Source: CAWHJN01 sp963829705 (GTDB taxonomy: Bacteria; Bacteroidota; Rhodothermia; Rhodothermales; BA12). Taken from it: a stretch of 64,000 bases of DNA. Shown in pieces: positions 40,895 through 49,271 of this stretch (position 1 is its first letter; the number at the start of each line of letters is the position of its first letter). The translations under genes and the position numbers were made by a program. The stretch lies in contig CAWHJN010000004.1 of the NCBI GenBank assembly GCA_963829705.1, positions 62,001 to 126,000 on the forward strand, in the 5' to 3' direction. A model generated the notes under the pieces. The model was not told the DNA's origin and did no database searches. It saw nothing but the letters and a program-made list of their open reading frames with translations.

Positions 40895-40910
40895 GTGAAA
40901 TCATTTTCAC
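40895..40910. promoter_or_regulatory. Operator-like palindrome 1, GTGAAA-TCAT-TTTCAC
   Basis: A perfect 6-bp inverted repeat with a 4-base centre in the gap between the divergent LexA-like gene and mraZ. A second copy with identical arms lies 31 bases away centre to centre, about three helical turns, so both face the same side of the DNA. Autoregulation by the adjacent LexA-like protein is the simplest reading. Confidence 0.6.
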
Positions 40911-40925
40911 CGACCATTAATGATG

Positions 40926-40941
40926 GTGAAACAATTTTCAC
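40926..40941. promoter_or_regulatory. Operator-like palindrome 2, GTGAAA-CAAT-TTTCAC
   Basis: The second copy of the 16-base palindrome, with arms identical to site 1. Between the two sites is a short CATTAATG palindrome (40915-40922). Site 2 is ~100 bases upstream of the mraZ -35 element, so action on mraZ would need looping or a longer-range effect. Confidence 0.6.
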
Positions 40942-41044
40942 TCAGGTCGTGGATGACGGAGTTTGGGTGAGAGAAAACGTATGTCATATGCAAACAGACA
41001 CACGAACGTGCACCTCTAAAAATGCCCTAAACGCCTCGTTTTCG

Positions 41045-41072
41045 TTGACTTCGGAGGCCAAAGCCTTACTTT
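41045..41072 (+). promoter_or_regulatory. dcw operon promoter TTGACT-N16-TACTTT
   Basis: TTGACT (41045-41050) and TACTTT (41067-41072, followed by G) form a good promoter about 75 bases before the mraZ ATG. The expected start near 41079 is immediately before the MraZ-box repeats. The rest of the 302-base gap holds the LexA-like promoter and the two operator palindromes. Confidence 0.65.
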
Positions 41073-41081
41073 GCGAGCGTG

Positions 41082-41111
41082 GTGGGGAAAAGTGGGGAAA
41101 CGGGGGAGAAA
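41082..41111 (+). promoter_or_regulatory. MraZ box: three 10-bp repeats of TGGGN type
   Basis: TGGGG (41083-41087), TGGGG (41093-41097) and GGGGA (41103-41107) are spaced exactly 10 bases apart, the known MraZ-binding pattern (TGGGN repeats with 5-base spacers). The box sits just after the predicted transcription start, so MraZ would repress its own operon here, as in enterobacteria. Confidence 0.8.
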
Positions 41112-41147
41112 GCGAACGGCGGCGACGGCTACAGCACAACGGATTTC

Positions 41148-41600
41148 ATGACGGGGCTCAAAGGCAACGCGGAATACTCGGTCGACAGCAAGGGTCGCGT
41201 GGCGATCCCGGCCAAGTTTCGCAATGCCCTCAACCCTGACGCCAACAGCACCTTCACCGTCATCAGCGGGCTTCGTCCGTGTGTCCAGCTCTACCCCGCC
41301 GACGTGTGGGAAGAGAAGGCCGCCGAACTCAAAGAGCTCAACCAGTACCGGCAGATCAACCTCACCGCGCTGCGCCTCATCCTCATGAACGCCGACGACC
41401 AGACGCTCGACAAGCAGGGCCGCGTGATGCTGGGCAAACAGCACCTCGACGCTGCGGGCATCGACGTAGGGGAGAAGGCGCTGATGGTAGGGATGCTCGA
41501 CCACATCGAGATGTGGAACCCGGAGCGCTTCTGGGCCGAGATGAACGCGCACAAGGCCGAGGCTGAAACGCTGGTCGAGACGGTGATGGGGGGGATGTGA
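41148..41600 (+). CDS. mraZ: Transcriptional regulator MraZ
   Basis: A 150-residue MraZ with the two SpoVT-AbrB-like DXXXR motifs: YSVDSKGRVAIPAKFR (first) and QTLDKQGRVMLGKQHL (second). ATG 41148 is chosen; an in-frame GTG at 41079 lies inside the promoter/MraZ box and would add a non-homologous tail. It is the first gene of the dcw cluster and is expected to repress it through the repeats at 41082-41111. Its stop overlaps the start of rsmH. Confidence 0.95.
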   Translation: MTGLKGNAEYSVDSKGRVAIPAKFRNALNPDANSTFTVISGLRPCVQLYPADVWEEKAAELKELNQYRQINLTALRLILMNADDQTLDKQGRVMLGKQHLDAAGIDVGEKALMVGMLDHIEMWNPERFWAEMNAHKAEAETLVETVMGGM

Positions 41601-42565
41601 TGGAGACGCGTGGCTCCAGAGGCGAGGCGTTGCCCTACGCGACCTCGTACCACGCACCTGTTCTTTGCACGGCTGTGATCAGAGGACTCGTCACCAATCC
41701 GGCGGGCCTCTATGTAGACGCCACGCTCGGCGGCGGCGGCCACGCGGCGGCGCTGCTCGACGCGCTCGCGCCCGAGGGCCACGTCGTCGGTATCGACCGC
41801 GACGCCGAGGCGCTCGACGAAGCCACGCGGCGGCTTGCGGCCGACCACGCAGCAGGGCGCTTTCGGACGCTTCGCGGCTCATTCGCCGACCTTGCCCAAC
41901 TGCTCGACGAAGCGGGCATCGACGGTATCGACGGGCTGCTTTTGGACCTCGGCGTGTCGTCGCACCAGCTCGACGAAGGCGCGCGGGGCTTCAGCTTCCG
42001 CCACGACGCGCCGCTCGACATGCGGATGGACACGCGCCAGACGCTGACGGCGGCGGACATCGTCAACACGTGGCGCGAGGACGATCTGCGGCTCTTGTTT
42101 CAGGACGGCGAGGAGCCCCGCTGCCGCCGCATCGCCCGCAAGATCGCCGACGCCCGCCCCCTCGACACGACGGGCGCGCTGGCGGACGTGGTGCGGAGCG
42201 CCGTTCCGATGAAAGAGGAGGCCAAGGCCGTCACGCGGGTGTTTCAAGCGCTGCGCCTCGCCGTCAACGACGAGATGGCGGCGCTCGAAAAGGTGCTCGA
42301 AGCCTCGGCAGAAAAGGTGCGCGTGGGCGGGCGGGTGGCGGTGCTGGCGTACCACTCGCTCGAAGACCGCCGCGTCAAGCGCTTTTTCCGCAACGGGCGC
42401 TTCGAGGGCGATGCGCCGCGCGACGTCTTCGGCAACCGCCTCGCGCCTTTCCGCGAGGTCAACCGCAAACCCATCGAGGCCGACGCCGACGAGGTGGCCC
42501 GGAACCCGCGTGCCCGCAGCGCCCGCCTCCGCATCGCCGAGCGCGTCGCGCTTCCAGAAGCCTGA
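41600..42565 (+). CDS. rsmH: 16S rRNA (cytosine-1402-N4)-methyltransferase
   Basis: Also called MraW; ~321 residues. SAM-binding motif YVDATLGGGGHAAALLDAL, family motifs DGLLLDLGVSSHQLDEGARGFSF and AYHSLEDRRVKRFFR are intact. It methylates N4 of C1402 in 16S rRNA. The ATG at 41600 shares a base with the mraZ TGA; a GTG three bases earlier is an alternative start. It is the second gene of the dcw operon. Confidence 0.95.
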   Translation: METRGSRGEALPYATSYHAPVLCTAVIRGLVTNPAGLYVDATLGGGGHAAALLDALAPEGHVVGIDRDAEALDEATRRLAADHAAGRFRTLRGSFADLAQLLDEAGIDGIDGLLLDLGVSSHQLDEGARGFSFRHDAPLDMRMDTRQTLTAADIVNTWREDDLRLLFQDGEEPRCRRIARKIADARPLDTTGALADVVRSAVPMKEEAKAVTRVFQALRLAVNDEMAALEKVLEASAEKVRVGGRVAVLAYHSLEDRRVKRFFRNGRFEGDAPRDVFGNRLAPFREVNRKPIEADADEVARNPRARSARLRIAERVALPEA

Positions 42566-42569
42566 CGCC

Positions 42570-42986
42570 ATGCCCGCGACCATGACTTCAAAACCAACTA
42601 CCAAGCGCGCCTCCGTGGTGCGGCCCCGGCCCGTCGCGTCGGGGCGGCTGCCCGGCTGGGGCGACCTCGGCGGCGAGCCGCTGGCGCGCAAGGTCGGCAA
42701 GACCGAGGCGCTGCTCGGGCGCGTGTCGATGGGGCGCTTCGTCATCTACGTCGCCCTGTTCGCGCTCGCCTTCACGCTCTGGGTAGGCCACGTCTACCGC
42801 ACGCAGGAAATCCTGTCCGACCTCGAAAAGGCCCGCACCACCAACGTCCAGCTCAACCTGCGCTACAACCGCGTCAAGGCCGCCTTCGACGCGGCCACGT
42901 CACCCGCCGTCGTCATCCCGAAAGCGAAAGCCCTCGGGCTGCGCGAAGGCGTCGCCTACGGCCCCGCCATCCACGTCGAACCCTGA
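42570..42986 (+). CDS. ftsL: Cell division protein FtsL-like
   Basis: The 138-residue product has a basic N-terminus, one transmembrane helix (FVIYVALFALAFTLWVGHVY) and a short periplasmic heptad-like coiled coil (EILSDLEKARTTNVQLNLRYNRV). The tail PKAKALGLREG is typical of FtsL in this phylum. FtsL proteins are poorly conserved, so the name rests on topology and on its place between rsmH and ftsI. It should partner FtsQ (DivIB) at the septum. Confidence 0.8.
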   Translation: MPATMTSKPTTKRASVVRPRPVASGRLPGWGDLGGEPLARKVGKTEALLGRVSMGRFVIYVALFALAFTLWVGHVYRTQEILSDLEKARTTNVQLNLRYNRVKAAFDAATSPAVVIPKAKALGLREGVAYGPAIHVEP

Positions 42987-43035
42987 CGCCTCGCGCGTCC
43001 GAGTCCTCTGATCACCTTAATCCCTTCGCTCTCCG

Positions 43036-45114
43036 GTGCAACCGCGCGACCAGATACAGACCCGCATGTACGTAGTGCTGACGCTCGTCAGCCTGCTGCC
43101 GGTGTTTATCGGGTTGCGGGTGCTGCGGATCCACCTGGGCGAGGGGGCGGCACTGCGCGAGTCGGGAGAAGCCCAGGCCAGCGGTCGGGAGCCCATCCCG
43201 GCCCTGCGCGGGACGATCCTCGACGCGGCGGGGCGCGTGCTGGCGACCAACCAGGCGCGCTACACGCTTGCGCTCGACCCCACAGTGGCCTCGTTTTCGG
43301 CGAAAGCCGACGTGTTCTTTGAAAAACTGTCAGATCTAACGGGCGTCCCGGCGGGGGCGTACAAGCGGCGTGTGCAGAAGCGCGCGTCGCCGCAGTACGT
43401 CGAACTCCACCGCGGGCTCACCGAGCCGCAGGCCGAAGCCATCCAGGGCTGGGGCGTCGCGGGCCTCATCTTGCAATCGTCGCACACGCGGCGTTACACC
43501 TACGGGCCGATGGCCGCGCACGTGCTCGGCCACACCGGGCGCGACGCGCACGGGCTGGCGGGCATCGAGGTGCAGTACGATGAATTCCTCAACGGCGTGC
43601 CCGGCTCGCGGGCCGTCAAGTACGACCGCTCGCGGCGGAAAAAGGCGTTCGTCGGCGGCGAACTCGTCGCCCCCAAGCACGGCGAAACCGTCGTGCTGAC
43701 GCTCGACCTCGTGCGGCAGTCGATGATGGAGGAGGAACTGGCGCGCGGGCTCGAAGAATCCGGCGGGCGCTGGGCCACGGCCATTGCGATGGATCCGAAA
43801 ACGGGCGCCATCCTGGCGATGGCCAACGCGCCCACTTACGACCCCAACGCCCCCGGCAGCGCCGACGAATTCGCGCAGCGCAACCACGGCGTGACCGACC
43901 AGATCGAGCCCGGCTCGACGTTCAAGCTCGTCCTCGCCGCCGCCGCCATCGAAGAAGGCGCCGTGCAGATGGACGAGCCCATCGATACGGGCGAAGGCTG
44001 GGTTCGCATCGCCGGGCGCACGCTGCACGATTCGCACGGCTACGGCGAGATCCCGTTCGCGCAGGTGATCGCCAAATCCAGCAACGTGGGCACGGCGAAG
44101 GTGGCGATGCGCTTGAAAAAGGAGACGTTCTACGAGTACGCCCGCAACCTCGGCTTCGGGCAGAACACGTGGATCGACCTGCCAGGCGAGACGCCGGGCC
44201 GCCTCAAACGCCCCTCGGAGTGGAGCGGCACGTCGCTGGCCTCGATGGCGATTGGCTACGAGGTGGCCGTGACGCCGCTGCAAATGCTCGCCGCCTACTC
44301 TGCGCTCGCCAACGGTGGCCTGCTCGTCCAGCCTTACCTCGTCTCCGAGCGGCGCGACGTGACGGGCCGGACGCTGTGGCGCGCGCAGCAGGACTCGATC
44401 CGCCGGGCGTTCTCGTCGAAGACGGCGCAGCTGCTGCGGCCTGCCTTCGAGGCCGTCGTGGACAGTGGCACGGCGCGCAAGGCACAGGTGGCGGGCCTCA
44501 CCATCGCGGGCAAAACGGGCACGGCGCGCAAGGCCGGTCCGGGCGGCTACACCGGCACGTACCGCTCGTCGTTCGTGGGCTTCTTCCCCGCCGACAATCC
44601 GCAGGTGGCGATGATCGTGGTGGTGGACGAGCCGACGCGCGGCAGCTACGGCGGCCTCATCGCCGCGCCGATCTTCCAGCGCGTCGCCGAGCGGTGGGTG
44701 GGCACCTTTCCCGAGATCGCCGCCCGCCTCGCGCCCGTGGAGCCGCTGCCCACCGGTGTGGCCCGTGCCATTCCCGACCTGCTGGGCGCGCCGCTCGCCG
44801 TGGCGGAGCAGAAGCTGCGCGCCGCGGGCTTCGCGCCCGGCGCGTACGACCCGCGCCTCGCATCGGAAAGCGTGGATGAAGTGTCGCCCGCACCCGGCGA
44901 GGCCCGCGCGCTCGGCACCCGCATCAAGCTCGCCACGCACCGCGAAATCGCGCAGACGATGCCCGACCTGAAAGGCCTCAGCGCCCGCGAGGCGCGGCTG
45001 TGGCTGCACGCGCTGGGCATCCGCGCGCGGGTGAAGGGGACGGGGCTTGTCACCGGCCAGTCGCCCGCCGCGGGCGCACCCCTCGAACCCGAAGCCACGC
45101 TCACCTGCGACTGA
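43036..45114 (+). CDS. ftsI: Penicillin-binding protein FtsI (PBP3-type) with two C-terminal PASTA domains
   Basis: A 692-residue class B transpeptidase. A short N-terminal membrane helix (MYVVLTLVSLLPVFIGLRVL) leads to the PBP dimerisation domain (REPIPALRGTILDAAGRVLA). The transpeptidase domain has SxxK at Ser294 in EPGSTFKLV, SxN in AKSSNVGTAK and KTG at Lys493 in AGKTGTARK. Two PASTA domains occupy the last ~115 residues (IPDLLGAPLAVAEQKLRAAG and MPDLKGLSAREARLWLHALG). The start is GTG 43036; ATG 43066 is possible. It cross-links septal peptidoglycan. Confidence 0.95.
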   Translation: MQPRDQIQTRMYVVLTLVSLLPVFIGLRVLRIHLGEGAALRESGEAQASGREPIPALRGTILDAAGRVLATNQARYTLALDPTVASFSAKADVFFEKLSDLTGVPAGAYKRRVQKRASPQYVELHRGLTEPQAEAIQGWGVAGLILQSSHTRRYTYGPMAAHVLGHTGRDAHGLAGIEVQYDEFLNGVPGSRAVKYDRSRRKKAFVGGELVAPKHGETVVLTLDLVRQSMMEEELARGLEESGGRWATAIAMDPKTGAILAMANAPTYDPNAPGSADEFAQRNHGVTDQIEPGSTFKLVLAAAAIEEGAVQMDEPIDTGEGWVRIAGRTLHDSHGYGEIPFAQVIAKSSNVGTAKVAMRLKKETFYEYARNLGFGQNTWIDLPGETPGRLKRPSEWSGTSLASMAIGYEVAVTPLQMLAAYSALANGGLLVQPYLVSERRDVTGRTLWRAQQDSIRRAFSSKTAQLLRPAFEAVVDSGTARKAQVAGLTIAGKTGTARKAGPGGYTGTYRSSFVGFFPADNPQVAMIVVVDEPTRGSYGGLIAAPIFQRVAERWVGTFPEIAARLAPVEPLPTGVARAIPDLLGAPLAVAEQKLRAAGFAPGAYDPRLASESVDEVSPAPGEARALGTRIKLATHREIAQTMPDLKGLSAREARLWLHALGIRARVKGTGLVTGQSPAAGAPLEPEATLTCD

Positions 45115-45127
45115 ACGACGATCTGAC

Positions 45128-46621
45128 ATGACCCTGAAGCTGACCACTCTTCTCGAACGCCTCCAGGCGGCGGGCCTCGCGCCCCGCCCGGTGGGCGACG
45201 TGGAGGCGGTCGGCTTCACCCACCTGACGGCCGACAGCCGCCAGGTGCGGCCCGGCAGCCTGTTCGTCGCCCTGCGCGGCGGCCAGGCCGACGGCCACCA
45301 GTTCATTGACAAGGCTGTGAAAAACGGAGCAACCGCGATCCTGTGCGAGGCGGTGCCGGCGGACGCGCACACGCGCTTTCCCGGCACCGCCTTCGCGCAG
45401 GTCGCGAGTACGCGTGTCGCCCTCGCCGAGAGCGCCGCCCTCTTCGAAGGCGATCCGTCGCGCGACCTCACGCTCGTGGGCGTGACGGGCACGAACGGCA
45501 AGACGACGACGACGCACCTGCTCTACCATCTTTTCAGACACCTCGGCTACGACGCCGGACTGATCGGCACCATCGCGGTAAAGATCGGCGACGACGAAAT
45601 CGAGGCCGAGTACACGACGCCCGATGCGCCCGCGCTCCAGCAGACGCTGCGCCGGATGGTCGAAAAAGGCGTCACACACGCGGCGATGGAAGTGTCGTCG
45701 CACGCGCTCGACCAGCACCGGACCGACGCGACGCGCTTCGCCGCGGGCGTCTTCACCAACCTCACCCGCGACCACCTCGACTACCACCCGTCGTTTGCTC
45801 AGTACCTCGCCGCCAAGAAGCGGCTGTTCGATGGGCTGACCGCCGATGCCGCCGCGCTCTACAACGCCGACGATTCCAACGGCGCGGCCATCGTGGCCGA
45901 CACGCGCGCCCGGCGCATCGCCTACGGCAGCACGCCCGACGCCGACGTGCATTTCGAGATCGTCCGCAACGAACTGCGCGGGCTGACGCTGCGGCTCGAT
46001 GGGCAGACGGCGCGCTTCCCCTTCGTAGGCCGCTTCAACGCGTACAACCTGACGGCGGCCTACGCGACGGCGCGCGCCCTCGGCACAAGCCCACACGACA
46101 CCCTCGACGCCCTTCGGCACGCGCCGCCCGTGCCCGGCCGCTTCGAGCTGTTCTCGACCCCCGACGGCAAAACCGTCATCGTCGATTACGCCCACACGCC
46201 CGACGCGCTCGAAAACGTGCTCAAAGCCGCCCGCGAGACGATGACGATGGGTGGAAAGCTGTGGTGCCTCTTCGGCTGCGGCGGCGAGCGCGACGTGCCC
46301 AAGCGCCGCCTGATGGGCAGCCTCGCCGAGCGCTACGCCGACCGCGTGATCGTGACGAGCGACAACCCGCGCCGCGAGGACCCCGAGGAGATCCTGAGCG
46401 AGATCCGGCGCGGCATGGACGCCCCCGGCGACGCCGTCTGGATCGTCGACCGCCGCGCCGCGCTCGGCTACGCCGCCGAGCACCTCGCCCCCGGCGACGT
46501 GCTCCTCGTGGCGGGCAAGGGCCACGAACCCTACCAGATCGTCGGCACCGAGAAGCGCCCGTTCGACGACCGCGCCGAGGTGCGCAGCCTCTTCGACGCC
46601 GCCCACCCGACGCCCGCCTGA
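45128..46621 (+). CDS. murE: UDP-MurNAc-L-Ala-D-Glu ligase for the third residue (MurE)
   Basis: A 497-residue Mur ligase. The P-loop is VGVTGTNGKTTTTHLLYHL; the substrate block LTRDHLDYHPSF and the C-terminal motif TSDNPRREDPEEILSEI contain the DNPR tetrapeptide typical of meso-diaminopimelate-adding MurE. It adds the third amino acid, probably mDAP, to UDP-MurNAc-L-Ala-D-Glu. It begins 13 bases after ftsI. murF, usually next in Proteobacteria, is absent here. Confidence 0.96.
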   Translation: MTLKLTTLLERLQAAGLAPRPVGDVEAVGFTHLTADSRQVRPGSLFVALRGGQADGHQFIDKAVKNGATAILCEAVPADAHTRFPGTAFAQVASTRVALAESAALFEGDPSRDLTLVGVTGTNGKTTTTHLLYHLFRHLGYDAGLIGTIAVKIGDDEIEAEYTTPDAPALQQTLRRMVEKGVTHAAMEVSSHALDQHRTDATRFAAGVFTNLTRDHLDYHPSFAQYLAAKKRLFDGLTADAAALYNADDSNGAAIVADTRARRIAYGSTPDADVHFEIVRNELRGLTLRLDGQTARFPFVGRFNAYNLTAAYATARALGTSPHDTLDALRHAPPVPGRFELFSTPDGKTVIVDYAHTPDALENVLKAARETMTMGGKLWCLFGCGGERDVPKRRLMGSLAERYADRVIVTSDNPRREDPEEILSEIRRGMDAPGDAVWIVDRRAALGYAAEHLAPGDVLLVAGKGHEPYQIVGTEKRPFDDRAEVRSLFDAAHPTPA

Positions 46622-46629
46622 CCGCCGCT

Positions 46630-47787
46630 ATGCTCTACTACCTCCTCACGTACCTCGAAAAGACCTACGAGCCACCCGGCTTTCAGGTGTTTCAGTTTAT
46701 CACCGTCCGCGCGAGCCTGGCGGCGCTGACGGCCCTCGTCATCGCGCTGTTCGTGGGGCGGCAGATGATCAACTGGTTGAGCCGCAAGCAACTCGGCGAG
46801 CGCGTCCGCGAGGGCGAGGCGGCGGGCGCGGTGAGCCACGCGCACAAGTCGGGCACGCCCACGATGGGCGGCCTCATCATCCTGCTGGCCCTGCTGGGAT
46901 CGACGATCCTGTGGGGCGACATCTTCAACGTCTATATCTGGCTCGTCGTGCTGGCGACGGCGTGGATGGGCGCCTTCGGCTTTGCCGACGACTACATCAA
47001 GACGGTCCACAAAGACAAAGAGGGCCTGAAGCCACGCACCAAGATCATCGGGCAGGTGACGCTCGGCCTCATCGTCGGCTCGGTGCTCTACTTCCATCCG
47101 CAGTTTGCCGACGTGCGCTCGGTGACGCACATGCCCTTTTTCGCGGGCAAGGACTTCGACTACTTCTTCTTCCGCGACTGGGTGGGCGGTTGGGACATCG
47201 GCTGGCTCGTCTACATCCCCGTCGTCGTTTTCATTCTGACGGCCTTCTCGAACGCCGTCAACCTCACCGACGGCCTCGACGGGCTGACCACCGGCGTGAC
47301 GGCGTTCGTGTCGATGGGGCTGCTGGCGCTGACGTACATCGTCGGCAACGCCAACCTCGCCGACTTCCTCAACGTGATGTTTCTGCCCGGCGCGGGCGAG
47401 GCGACCATCTTCGCCGCGGCGATGGCGGCGGCGTGCTTCGGCTTCCTGTGGTTCAACGGCTACCCCGCCACGGTCTTCATGGGCGACACCGGCTCGCTCG
47501 CGCTCGGCGCGGCCGTGGCGACGCTCGCGCTCGTGATCCGCAAGGAGTTGCTGCTCCCCATCATGGGCTTCATCTACTTCGCCGAGGCGCTGTCCGTCGT
47601 CATCCAGACGGGCTACTTCAAGTGGACGAAAAAGCGCACCGGCACCGGCCAGCGCGTCTTCCGGATGGCGCCGCTGCACCACCATTTCGAGGCCAAAGGC
47701 ACGCACGAGGCGAAGATCGTGACGCGCTTCTGGATCATCACCGCCGTCACCACCATCGCCACGATTCTCAGTTTGCGGATCCAGTAA
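46630..47787 (+). CDS. mraY: Phospho-N-acetylmuramoyl-pentapeptide transferase
   Basis: A 385-residue integral membrane enzyme with about ten hydrophobic helices that makes lipid I at the inner membrane. Signature motifs: HAHKSGTPTMGGLIILLALL, the catalytic Asp pair in FGFADDYIK, AVNLTDGLDGLTTGV and FRMAPLHHHFEAKGTHEAKIV. Nine bases separate it from murE. The length is slightly above the E. coli enzyme because of a longer loop after the fourth helix. Confidence 0.96.
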   Translation: MLYYLLTYLEKTYEPPGFQVFQFITVRASLAALTALVIALFVGRQMINWLSRKQLGERVREGEAAGAVSHAHKSGTPTMGGLIILLALLGSTILWGDIFNVYIWLVVLATAWMGAFGFADDYIKTVHKDKEGLKPRTKIIGQVTLGLIVGSVLYFHPQFADVRSVTHMPFFAGKDFDYFFFRDWVGGWDIGWLVYIPVVVFILTAFSNAVNLTDGLDGLTTGVTAFVSMGLLALTYIVGNANLADFLNVMFLPGAGEATIFAAAMAAACFGFLWFNGYPATVFMGDTGSLALGAAVATLALVIRKELLLPIMGFIYFAEALSVVIQTGYFKWTKKRTGTGQRVFRMAPLHHHFEAKGTHEAKIVTRFWIITAVTTIATILSLRIQ

Positions 47788-47796
47788 ATCCGTCGA

Positions 47797-47814
47797 GGCG
47801 CAATGAATTGCGCC
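47797..47814. repeat. Short intergenic hairpin GGCGCAAT-GA-ATTGCGCC
   Basis: A perfect 8-bp stem with a 2-base loop lies in the mraY-murD gap, 10 bases after the mraY stop. It looks like a core of the GTAGGGGC...GCCCCTAC repeat family found elsewhere in the window. Confidence 0.5.
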
Positions 47815-47850
47815 CGCGCCGAGACGCCACCGCACCTGCACTTCTCTTCC

Positions 47851-49221
47851 ATGCCCGCACCCATCACACTCAAAAACACCAACGTCACCGTCGTCGGCGG
47901 GGCGCGCAGCGGGTTGGCCGTGGCGCGGCTGCTGGCGTCGGAAGGTGCGCGGGTGTTTCTGACGGAGCGCGGCGCACCGGCGGCCGGGATGGAGGAGGCG
48001 CTGAAGGCGCATAAAGTCCAGTCCGAGTTCGGCGGCCACACGGCCCGGGCGCTCGACGCCGACGCGTTCGTCGTCTCGCCGGGCGTGCCGTCGACGGCAC
48101 CGCTCGTCGTGCAGGCGCAGCGGGCAGGCATCCCCGTCTACGCCGAGATCGAGGTGGCGTCGTGGTTCTGCCGCGCGCCCATCGTCGCCATCACGGGCAC
48201 CAACGGCAAGACGACCACGACGAGCCTCGTCGGCTACGTCTTCCGGCAGTCGGGACGCGAAACCGTCGTCGGCGGCAACATCGGGTATCCGTTCTCGGAC
48301 TACGTCCGCAACGTGCCCGAAGACGGCGTGGCCGTGCTCGAAGTGTCCTCGTTTCAACTCGACCACATCGCCACGTTTCGGCCGAAGGTGAGCATCCTGC
48401 TCAACGTCACGCCCGATCACCTCGACCGCTACGACCACGACTTCAACCGGTACGCGCAGAGCAAATACCGCGTCTTCGAAAATCAGCGCGCCGGCGATGC
48501 GCTCGTCTACAACGCCGACGATGCCATCGTCGCCGATTACCTCGCCCTCGTCCATCCCCGCCGCGCCTTCCGGGCGCTCGCGATCAGCCAGAACAGCGAG
48601 CCCGCCGAGGGCGCGTTCGTCCGCGACGGCCAGATCGTGATTCGCCTCCACCAGCAAGAGGAAACACTCATGCCCATCACCCAACTGGCCCTCCGGGGCC
48701 GTCACAACCTGTACAACTCGCTTGCCGCCGCCGTCGCCGCACGGGTGATGGAGGTTCGCAGCGAGGTCGTCCGCGAAAGCCTTGCCACGTTCGAGGGCGT
48801 GCCGCACCGTCTCGAATTCGTTCGCGACGTGCGGGGCGTGCGCTACATCAACGACTCGAAGGCCACCAACGTCAACGCCGTCTGGTACGCGCTCGAGAGC
48901 TTCCCGTCGGAGAAGATCGTGCTCGTGGCGGGCGGGCGCGACAAGGGCAACGACTACGCCTCGCTCCGCGCGCTCGTGCGCGAGAAGGTGCGGGCCGTGG
49001 TGGCCCTCGGCGAGAGCGCGGACAAGGTGATGCGCGACCTCGGCGGCGCGGCCCCGATCAGCGAGAAGGTGCCGTCGATGGAAGCCGCCATCCAGCGCGC
49101 CAGCCAGCTCGCCCGCCCCGGCGACGTCGTCCTCCTCAGCCCCGCGTGCTCGTCGTTCGACATGTTCGAGAACTACGAAGACCGCGGCGACACCTTCAAA
49201 CGCCTGGTCATGAACCTCTGA
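47851..49221 (+). CDS. murD: UDP-N-acetylmuramoylalanine--D-glutamate ligase
   Basis: A 456-residue Mur ligase starting at ATG 47851 (MPAPITLKNTNVTVVGGARSGLAVARLL). The N-terminal Rossmann fold binds UDP, the P-loop is VAITGTNGKTTTTSLVG, and NVTPDHLDRYDHDF and YINDSKATNVNAVWYAL are the MurD active-site blocks. It adds D-glutamate to UDP-MurNAc-L-Ala. It is preceded by a 63-base gap containing a small hairpin and a pyrimidine-rich leader. Confidence 0.96.
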   Translation: MPAPITLKNTNVTVVGGARSGLAVARLLASEGARVFLTERGAPAAGMEEALKAHKVQSEFGGHTARALDADAFVVSPGVPSTAPLVVQAQRAGIPVYAEIEVASWFCRAPIVAITGTNGKTTTTSLVGYVFRQSGRETVVGGNIGYPFSDYVRNVPEDGVAVLEVSSFQLDHIATFRPKVSILLNVTPDHLDRYDHDFNRYAQSKYRVFENQRAGDALVYNADDAIVADYLALVHPRRAFRALAISQNSEPAEGAFVRDGQIVIRLHQQEETLMPITQLALRGRHNLYNSLAAAVAARVMEVRSEVVRESLATFEGVPHRLEFVRDVRGVRYINDSKATNVNAVWYALESFPSEKIVLVAGGRDKGNDYASLRALVREKVRAVVALGESADKVMRDLGGAAPISEKVPSMEAAIQRASQLARPGDVVLLSPACSSFDMFENYEDRGDTFKRLVMNL

Positions 49222-49225
49222 TACC

Positions 49226-49271
49226 GGGCGTTGCGCCCCTACCGATCACCCTTCACTCTGTACCCCTTCCC
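49226..49271. repeat. Composite intergenic repeat: GGGCG-TTG-CGCCCCTAC hairpin plus pyrimidine tract
   Basis: The murD-ftsW gap holds a short hairpin (49226-49238) ending in CTAC, the 3' half of the GTAGGGGC repeat family, followed by a CT-rich tract (49246-49271) similar in flavour to other intergenic tracts. The same two-part arrangement recurs at 56921-57002. Confidence 0.4.

Noticed and set aside
41079..41147. Upstream GTG start that would extend MraZ by 23 residues
   Set aside because: The extension is not MraZ-like and would lie within the MraZ box and right at the predicted transcription start.
46531..48807. A 758-codon minus-strand frame opposite murE-mraY-murD
   Set aside because: It spans three conserved genes on the other strand and has no homology features.
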